Below are positions 7,216 through 12,449 of a stretch of 20,739 bases of DNA, piece by piece (the stretch's first letter is position 1; every line of letters starts with the position of its first letter). The DNA is from Candidatus Fermentibacteraceae bacterium. GTDB taxonomy: Bacteria > Fermentibacterota > Fermentibacteria > Fermentibacterales > JCC-6. The stretch covers positions 1-20,739 of the forward strand of contig JAUVJW010000007.1 of assembly GCA_030596465.1 (NCBI GenBank), given 5' to 3'. The notes under the pieces were generated by a model, which saw nothing but the letters and a program-made list of their open reading frames with translations, was not told the origin of the DNA and ran no database searches. The translations under genes were made by a program, and so were the position numbers.

Positions 7216-8232
7216 ATGAAGGGAATAAAAAGCAGGAAAATATCTGAACTTATCTCCGAGTTTCCGTTCCTCACCTCATTCTTCAACGACAGCGGATTGG
7301 ATATTAGAGACAAGGAAGAGCTTACGCTGACCGAGTACTTTGACGGATTTGACGAAGACGAAATTGAAAACAAAGCAATCAACCCGGAGAACCTGATATT
7401 CCAGATCGGTGAGTTTATCAAACAGATGATTGCCTTTCTCGGTAAAGAAGATGATGTTGTAAAAACTGTAACCATTCTACCGGGTAGAGACAAATCCGGT
7501 GTAGAAGAAATGTTTGAGGAACTTGTAATCAGGCAGGGAGAAATAATCTGTATTGTGGGCCCAACAGGCTCCGGTAAAAGCAGATTGCTTGGCGATATAG
7601 AGTGGGTGGCACAAGGCGATACACCCACCAGTCGATCCATACTTATTAACGACAACATACCTGATAAAAAATGGCGGTTCTCTTCAGCGGACAAACTTGT
7701 GGCGCAGCTCAGTCAGAATATGAACTTCGTAATGGATCTTTCCGTTTACGAATTTGTTGAACTTCATGCCGAGAGCAGGATGGTGGAGAACAGAAAACAG
7801 ATAATTGAGAGTATTATTGACAAAGCCAACAGCCTGGCCGGTGAGGAATTTTCTCCGGAAACACCCATTACCAGCCTCAGTGGCGGTCAGAGCCGTGCTT
7901 TGATGATTGCAGATACCGCTATTCTCAGTAAATCGCCCATCATTCTGATTGACGAGATAGAGAACGCGGGTATCGACCGGAAAAAAGCGCTTGGTCTGCT
8001 GCTGGCGGAAGACAAAATTGTTCTCATGGCAACACACGATCCCGTTCTTGCCTTGATGGGGGACAGAAGGATTGTAATCAGAAACGGCGGCATATACAGA
8101 GTTATCAAAACTACGGAAGAAGAGCGAACCATTATGTCTACCCTTGAAGAGATGGACAAAACACTGCTTGCCTACCGGACCAAACTGCGTCAGGGCGAGA
8201 TCATTACAAGAATAGAAAATAATATACCATAA
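7216..8232 (+). CDS. ABC ATPase without permease, DUF1858-like N-terminus
   Basis: This 338-residue protein carries one complete ABC nucleotide-binding domain: Walker A GPTGSGKS (115-122), signature LSGGQ (221-225), Walker B IILIDEIE (242-249) with catalytic E247, and switch His H274 in ATHD. The first 75 or so residues (KISELISEFPFLTSFFNDSGLDI...) resemble the DUF1858-like segment of the binding-protein-like neighbour. No membrane segment is visible and no permease is encoded nearby, so this is probably not half of a transporter. Soluble ABC ATPases can instead drive protein remodelling, as in UvrA, SufC or the methyl-CoM reductase activator AtwA. It follows the GTPase by five bases and is followed by the zinc-ribbon gene after 12 bases with an AAGGAG site. 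Confidence 0.8.
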   Translation: MKGIKSRKISELISEFPFLTSFFNDSGLDIRDKEELTLTEYFDGFDEDEIENKAINPENLIFQIGEFIKQMIAFLGKEDDVVKTVTILPGRDKSGVEEMFEELVIRQGEIICIVGPTGSGKSRLLGDIEWVAQGDTPTSRSILINDNIPDKKWRFSSADKLVAQLSQNMNFVMDLSVYEFVELHAESRMVENRKQIIESIIDKANSLAGEEFSPETPITSLSGGQSRALMIADTAILSKSPIILIDEIENAGIDRKKALGLLLAEDKIVLMATHDPVLALMGDRRIVIRNGGIYRVIKTTEEERTIMSTLEEMDKTLLAYRTKLRQGEIITRIENNIP

Positions 8233-8244
8233 AGGAGAAAAAAT

Positions 8245-8487
8245 ATGCACGACGGATGCGCGGGAAGCTTTGAAAGCGACAGACAGGTGGTAGACAAAGT
8301 AAGGCAGATGGGATTCAGTACTCAGCCTATGCCAATGCCTCTGGACATCAAGTGTGTTCAGTGCGGAGAAACATTCGAGATGATAACCTTCGAGGACAAG
8401 TGTCCGAAATGTGATATGGTATACGGAGTTGTACCCTGTCATGCTTTTGACCCTGAAAATGTAAAACCCGCCGGTATTAACTATTAA
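8245..8487 (+). CDS. Small zinc-ribbon-like protein of the cluster
   Basis: This 80-residue protein has four Cys in two pairs, C37-x-x-C40 and C53-x-x-C56, spaced as in a rubredoxin or zinc-ribbon knuckle fold (IKCVQCGETFEM... KCPKCDMVYGV). A further C65-H66 and an N-terminal HDGC (H2, C5) could add ligands. The tail CHAFDPENVKPAGINY looks like a conserved signature, but I cannot name the family. A good AAGGAG precedes ATG 8245, 12 bases after the ABC gene, so it is very likely cotranscribed. It could carry Zn or Fe, or act as a docking or redox subunit for the GTPase/ATPase pair. The 149-bp repeat starts at the first base after its stop codon. Confidence 0.72.
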   Translation: MHDGCAGSFESDRQVVDKVRQMGFSTQPMPMPLDIKCVQCGETFEMITFEDKCPKCDMVYGVVPCHAFDPENVKPAGINY

Positions 8488-8636
8488 CCCGGATCCATCA
8501 CAGGTTACTGTCGCGAAATGCCGTAGGTTGTTGTTCAGCCAAGGCATACGACTGGTGACCCTGCAGGCATACTCTTGCAGTATGTTGAGGATGGCGACAG
8601 GAGTATAACGAAGGCTGTGGAGCGAGATACGGTATT
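8488..8636. repeat. 149-bp dispersed repeat, copy 2
   Basis: This is a near-identical copy (five mismatches) of 2810-2958. It starts immediately after the zinc-ribbon stop codon and ends 44 bases before the ferredoxin start. Here the transposase codons present beside copy 1 are absent; similarity stops at the GGTATT end. It contains the same CATACT-CTTGC-AGTATG hairpin. It separates the first four cluster genes from the ferredoxin gene and may affect readthrough. Confidence 0.9.
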
Positions 8637-8680
8637 GCAGCAAGAAAATTGTGATGGATTCGGGTTGAAGGAAGGAAATT

Positions 8681-8866
8681 ATGAAATTCAGAGTAGATCA
8701 GGACGGATGTGTAGGGTGCGGAGCATGCGAAGGAACCTGTCCGGATGTATTCGGACTTGTGGATGACAAATCACAGGTTAAGGTGAATCCAGTTCCAGCG
8801 GAGTTCGAGGGATGCGCTCTTGAAGCTGAAGAGAGCTGTCCCGTTCAGGCAATCTCACACGAATAA
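8681..8866 (+). CDS. Single [4Fe-4S] ferredoxin
   Basis: This 61-residue protein closely follows the Thermotoga-type one-cluster ferredoxin. Cluster ligands are C10, C13, C16 (in CVGCGAC) and C53 (in SCPVQAI). The extra pair C20 and C45 corresponds to the disulfide of that type, replacing the second cluster. It is a soluble low-potential electron carrier. GGAAGG before ATG 8681 supports the start. It lies on the same strand as the binding-protein/GTPase/ABC/zinc-ribbon run but 193 bases later, with the 149-bp repeat between. It may have been the last gene of that operon before the insertion and could supply electrons to it. That link is inferred from position only. Confidence 0.9.
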   Translation: MKFRVDQDGCVGCGACEGTCPDVFGLVDDKSQVKVNPVPAEFEGCALEAEESCPVQAISHE

Positions 8867-8879
8867 AACAGGGAAGAGG

Positions 8880-8990
8880 AAATTCGATATTGTTCTCATG
8901 GACATGCAGATGCCTGTGATGGACGGCTTCGCGGCAACCCGGCTTATCAGAGAGCGGGAGATCGGGAACAACCTGAAAACGACTCCCATA
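8880..8990 (+). pseudogene. Response-regulator receiver domain fragment
   Basis: Thirteen bases after the ferredoxin stop, the plus strand encodes KFDIVLMDMQMPVMDGFAA and about 18 more residues. This is the phosphoacceptor strand (the D in LMDMQMPVMDG) and following helix of a receiver domain, in the style of hybrid histidine kinases. It ends near NLKTTPI, and the next residues no longer match. There is no start or ribosome site, and the N-terminal half and the switch Lys region are missing. It is a rearrangement scar left from a larger signalling gene. Confidence 0.75.
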
Positions 8991-9072
8991 GATGCATCAA
9001 ATACCTCACAGTGTGAATTTCTCCGAAAGAACACAAACACACCGTCAGTTATTATCCAGGAAAACTCTGAAG

Positions 9073-10332
9073 TCAGGCAGAAGGATCCATTACTCTGCCC
9101 ATGAAAATTATTGAACCTGTTGTTCTGTCGAGAATGAGGAAAACAAAAGGTCTGTTAATATTCATTTCAACCGGAGTTTCCGGCATGCAGAGAAGCCTCA
9201 TTACAACTGCTGTAGCTGCTGCGGCTTCTGTGCCCTCTTCATCTACTTTTATAAAAGCTTTGTGCAGAACTTCCGAGATGTAAAGATCCCGATTCCCGGT
9301 AAAGCCGCTGAAATCAGCATTGCTTCCGAATGCGGATTCCATTCCCAGAGAGGAAAGAATGTCACTCAGCCCTATACTTTTTGTAAATTCGAATCTGGGC
9401 ATGGAGAGGTGTACATTTCGTGAGGATAATCCTCCTCTGATGGTTTCCAGCATGTCCGCATTGAAATTATGCTGAAATTCCTGCATATCACCATCAGGAA
9501 GGATTATGAGCATAATCGCATTACCTCCGGTATAGCCAAGCTCAACTGCGCTGCATCCTTCAGTGGATGCGTAGTTGAAGTGTTCAGTCTGTGTCATCGT
9601 CGGAACATCGACCGCAGATCCATCCGTCAGGATGAACCTGGAGTCGGATGTAGCGTGTTCATTGAAGGGATGTCTCCAGGAGGCTTTGAAGTAAACAGCA
9701 TTGGTCAACACGACTCTGGTGTCTGGGCCCAGCACTCCCGAGGGAATCAGGTTCAGTATCTTGTCCATGGTACTTTCCGCGACCCAGTTGTTAATGATTT
9801 CCCGTGAGCCTTCGGCATCATTACTGAAGTCAAGGTTTTCAACCGATGCACTGTAATACCTGATTACTTCAGCAACAAACTCATCCAGCAGCTTGAAACC
9901 ATTCTGTACCCAGAGCCCATTGGATATTGCAAGGGTAAAAGGTTCTCCCGATTCGGCCCCGTGCAGAGTACCTGAGTTAAGTGTTTCTGTGATCGAATGG
10001 AATGCTCTGTTAACATTTTCTACAGGTAATGAAAAATGCAACACTTCAGCCATATCTGAAGCAGTTTGGCCCCTGGCTCCCGAATATGTCATTCCGAGTG
10101 CTGAGGAGATGCTGTAAGGAGAGAAGAAGATGTTACCGGCTTCCGGCATATCGCATATTTCCGCATAAAGATCCAGCGCGAATTCATTGTTGCCCCGGAT
10201 CAGAATATCAGCAGCTTGTTCATCACTGATTGATTGTATTTCAGGTACTGTCAGGTTCTCTTCGGCCAGGCATCCTGAAGCTGCTGCAAGAAATCCAGTA
10301 CTCAGGAAAAGCAGATTCATAAACGCTTTCAT
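9073..10332 (-). CDS. Lipoprotein serpin (inhibitory type)
   Basis: This protein is a serpin, about 419 residues from ATG 10332. I prefer that start over the TTG 12 bases upstream because GGAG sits six bases before it. The N-terminus is a lipoprotein signal ending ASGC (Cys21), so it should be membrane-anchored outside the cytoplasm. Family landmarks are NIFFSPYSISSALGMTYSGA, the breach/shutter segment VVLTNAVYFKASW, the HKAFIKVDEEGTEAAAATA hinge and the closing RPFVFLILD. The hinge has Gly-Thr and a run of small residues, the sign of an inhibitory serpin that traps a protease. Counting from the hinge puts P1 at a Leu before Cys, but the loop is about three residues longer than in alpha-1-antitrypsin, so P1 is uncertain. 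A possible promoter lies at 10354-10382. Confidence 0.93.
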   Translation of the reverse strand: MKAFMNLLFLSTGFLAAASGCLAEENLTVPEIQSISDEQAADILIRGNNEFALDLYAEICDMPEAGNIFFSPYSISSALGMTYSGARGQTASDMAEVLHFSLPVENVNRAFHSITETLNSGTLHGAESGEPFTLAISNGLWVQNGFKLLDEFVAEVIRYYSASVENLDFSNDAEGSREIINNWVAESTMDKILNLIPSGVLGPDTRVVLTNAVYFKASWRHPFNEHATSDSRFILTDGSAVDVPTMTQTEHFNYASTEGCSAVELGYTGGNAIMLIILPDGDMQEFQHNFNADMLETIRGGLSSRNVHLSMPRFEFTKSIGLSDILSSLGMESAFGSNADFSGFTGNRDLYISEVLHKAFIKVDEEGTEAAAATAVVMRLLCMPETPVEMNINRPFVFLILDRTTGSIIFMGRVMDPSA

Positions 10333-10353
10333 CAAATTCTCCAATCGGATTAA

Positions 10354-10382
10354 GTTATAGAAATTACACCGCTGCCGGTAAA
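10354..10382 (-). promoter_or_regulatory. Candidate promoter of the serpin gene
   Basis: On the minus strand TTTACC (10377-10382) and TATAAC (10354-10359) are 17 bases apart. Transcription would start near 10347, leaving about 15 bases before ATG 10332, which contain GGAG. Each box has one or two departures from consensus. Confidence 0.4.
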
Positions 10383-10463
10383 ATATTCCAGTATGGTGTG
10401 TATGTCATCTGCCCGGTTGAATACTGTCTCTTGTTCTCTCGTCCCTGATCCCGCACTATAATA

Positions 10464-10493
10464 ATACAGGCCGACCCTCGAGTCGGCCTGTAT
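10464..10493 (-). terminator. Terminator hairpin after the LCCL lipoprotein gene
   Basis: ATACAGGCCGAC (10464-10475) and GTCGGCCTGTAT (10482-10493) form a perfect 12-bp stem around CCTCGA. It is 16 bases beyond the lipoprotein gene end on the minus strand and followed there by TATTATTATA, a weak T-rich tail. It should separate that gene from the serpin gene. Confidence 0.7.
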
Positions 10494-10509
10494 GAAGTGC
10501 GGCTTAAGA

Positions 10510-11250
10510 TCACTCTACTATGTAGCTTCCGCTCCATGAGCCGTAGTCCCAGCTTGTTACATCATTCCGGGTGGAGCCTGTGTAGGACTCCTCGCCGGGA
10601 AGGATAGTTACCACGACCACACCGGTCTCTCCATCTTCAAGAACTCCCGCATGTACAGCTGCGGCCGCGAGGCTTGAGTCATCTGTATAGATGTCGGTGC
10701 CCCAGACGCTTGCCCATGCGTCTCCAGTTACCTGGAAACTGAAAGATTCTCCTGTATATTCACGGTAGGATGTAAGATTGCCAGGGTCAGCCAGGGCAGC
10801 AATTTCATAGTCTACCAGTACTGCCTCCACAAGGTAACTGGCGATCCATGATTCGTAGTTCATGCTTGTAACATTGTTCCGGGTTGTACCTTCGTAGTTT
10901 TCCTCGCCTGGAAGAAGAGTAACCTTTACTATATCGGTTTCTCCCGGAGCAAGAATACCGGCATGCACTGCCGCAGCTGCGAGGTAAGAGTCGTCTGTAT
11001 AAATGTCAGTACCCCATACGGACCCTGTTTCGCTTCCAGTCACCTGGAAGTAGATAACTTCACCTGTCTGGTCACGGAAGATCGTAAGATTTCCCGGGTC
11101 GCTATACGGGGAAATAACAAGGATTTCTTCAGTCGGGGCTTCGGTTGGTTCTTCGGTTTCTGCGGGCTCTTCGGTAGCAGGTGCTTCTCCGCAACCCGCA
11201 GGAACCATTAGAGCCACTGCCAGAAGGAGGATTACCAGATATTTTGTCAT
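10510..11250 (-). CDS. Lipoprotein with two tandem LCCL domains
   Basis: This 246-residue protein has a lipoprotein signal with lipobox VPAGC (Cys20), then an acidic Thr/Glu/Pro linker (about residues 22-45), then two LCCL domains at about 51-142 and 155-246. Each contains SVWGTDIYTDDS, LAAAAVHAG, LPGEE, Y-x-G-x-TRN and S...Y-x-S-W near its end. The two copies are about two thirds identical, so they come from an internal duplication. LCCL domains are best known from animal proteins (Limulus factor C, cochlin, Lgl1), where they bind ligands such as lipopolysaccharide; bacterial ones lack the Cys pairs, as here. AAGGAAG before ATG supports the start. The protein should sit on the outer face of a membrane. 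Ligand unknown. Confidence 0.85.
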   Translation of the reverse strand: MTKYLVILLLAVALMVPAGCGEAPATEEPAETEEPTEAPTEEILVISPYSDPGNLTIFRDQTGEVIYFQVTGSETGSVWGTDIYTDDSYLAAAAVHAGILAPGETDIVKVTLLPGEENYEGTTRNNVTSMNYESWIASYLVEAVLVDYEIAALADPGNLTSYREYTGESFSFQVTGDAWASVWGTDIYTDDSSLAAAAVHAGVLEDGETGVVVVTILPGEESYTGSTRNDVTSWDYGSWSGSYIVE

Positions 11251-11528
11251 TTCTATTCTTCCTTTACTTGTTGTGAAAAGAATGAATTCTTCTCCACCCC
11301 TCTAATTCTATACTCAGGACAGCCGCGGAGTCGGTGTGATATTCAAAAAGCGCGTGCCCCCTGAACTTGAAAAAGAAAATACTTCATGAGAGTAACGCGG
11401 TCAACAGCAACAAATAGCACTCGGAAGATCACGTGAGGTTTGCCCTTCAGCCGCATTTAATAGTGTTGTTCCTGATCTGCCTGTTGTACCGCGTTAATAG
11501 CCCGCAACGACAGAAATAGAATGCCCGT
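11251..11528. other. Intergenic region with long inverted repeat
   Basis: No gene is seen. TAACGCGGTCAACAG (11393-11407) is the inverse of CTGTTGTACCGCGTTA (11481-11496) except for one extra T, and shorter complementary pieces continue inward (AACAA/TTGTT, CACT/AGTG). The 104-base unit could be a small non-autonomous element, an RNA structure or a large terminator of the secreted-protein gene upstream of it on the minus strand. Confidence 0.5.
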
Positions 11529-11933
11529 TCAATTTACCTGAATAATCTCTTCCACAACGAAGTAGACATCGTACATTTTTGTATCAGAAGATCTCCACAG
11601 CAACTCAGAATCCTCTGTTTCCATTGAGAGCAAATAGATGAATATGGTCATTCTCCTCTGATCATTTATGGCAGAGACGCCATTGTACCATGTCCAGATG
11701 CCTGTGATCTGCATACGGTTGGAATCCAGAAATATCCATTTACCCTCAACTGCTCTGCCGGATAAACCTGTCGGTTCCATAAAGAAACTTCCATCACTGT
11801 AGAACTGGAAAACTGAAGATCCGTCTGTGAAAGCGAACTGACCTTCATCCTGAATGATTTCCTGTATTGAAAGTAATTCTTCTCCCGCGCCGCTGGCCAG
11901 GATAGCCGTAAAAAGTATTAGTGCGCTCGCCAT
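11529..11933 (-). CDS. Small secreted protein of unknown function
   Basis: I do not recognise a family for this 134-residue protein. The first 19 or so residues (MASALILFTAILASGAGEE) read as a short signal peptide with cleavage around ASG or GAG, so it is probably exported. The rest is a beta-rich pattern with alternating hydrophobic residues: FAFTDGSSVFQFYSDGSFFM, GKWIFLDSNRMQITGIWTW, MTIFIYLLSME, YDVYFVVEEI. This suggests a small beta-sandwich or lipocalin-like barrel. GGAG seven bases before ATG supports the start. It is the first of three exported-protein genes on the minus strand (with the LCCL lipoprotein and the serpin), separated from the next by an inverted repeat. Confidence 0.6.
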   Translation of the reverse strand: MASALILFTAILASGAGEELLSIQEIIQDEGQFAFTDGSSVFQFYSDGSFFMEPTGLSGRAVEGKWIFLDSNRMQITGIWTWYNGVSAINDQRRMTIFIYLLSMETEDSELLWRSSDTKMYDVYFVVEEIIQVN

Positions 11934-12432
11934 TATGTAACTCCAATCTGTTTCACGCTGTTACCAGAGATACACGCGGCAGTATTATTTATTCCGGCAT
12001 AAGGGAAGTTGGCAGAATTCAGAACTTATTGTTCACAAAGAAGCGGAGAATGAAATTTGCTGGTGATAGAGAAATGCAGAGAATCGGCGCAGCCGGGCTT
12101 TCTGTGTGGATGAAGCGCTCCAGATCCAGTGCGCAAGTGGCTGACCTGACTCAGGCCAGCTACTGCTATTGTTCTGTAATTGATTATTTGGGAAAGAGTT
12201 GCCTGAACCATCTCCTGGAGAATTCTCATTGTGTTGATAATGCGAATACACTTCCGTAAAGAATGTCTTGCCCGGTTAAATTGAAATGTTCCCTTGTTTT
12301 TGACAAAACGGTTTTGTATTCTACAATATGTTTCATACTCAGCCGGATAGTTTGTAACAGTCGATCGTTATTGGCATATCATGATCTATTATGGTTAGTC
12401 AATATTACTGCTTGTAGAGGAGAGTGCCCGAG
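11934..12432. other. Divergent intergenic region
   Basis: About 500 bases separate the secreted-protein gene from the C25-like gene. Open frames in 12000-12260 on both strands lack ribosome sites and resemble nothing I know. The right third contains the strong promoter at 12300-12327 and a leader of about 100 bases. Nothing else was recognised. Confidence 0.4.
12300..12327 (+). promoter_or_regulatory. Promoter with palindromic operator for the C25-like gene
   Basis: TTGACA (12300-12305, perfect -35) and TACAAT (12322-12327, five of six for -10) are 16 bases apart. A perfect odd palindrome ACAAAAC-G-GTTTTGT (12303-12317) begins in the -35 box and fills most of the spacer. A repressor bound there would block polymerase. 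No regulator gene adjoins, so its identity is unknown. Confidence 0.6.
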
Positions 12433-12449
12433 ATGAGTAAAACCATATT

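Noticed and set aside
7023..7694. A 223-codon minus-strand open frame opposite the GTPase and ABC genes
   Set aside because: Rich in Ser, Leu and Pro as expected for a shadow frame, with no ribosome site; the plus-strand genes carry complete motifs.
7684..8643. A 319-codon open frame on the minus strand opposite the ABC ATPase and zinc-ribbon genes
   Set aside because: It is antisense to well-supported genes, runs into the 149-bp repeat, and its residues are compositionally odd without any motif.
10332..10344. Serpin start at the upstream TTG codon (10344)
   Set aside because: The TTG codon overlaps the GGAG ribosome site that properly serves ATG 10332, and the ATG start gives a standard lipoprotein signal.
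11921..12259. A 112-codon plus-strand frame in the divergent intergenic region
   Set aside because: It starts inside the opposite gene, lacks a ribosome site and resembles no family; treated as chance.
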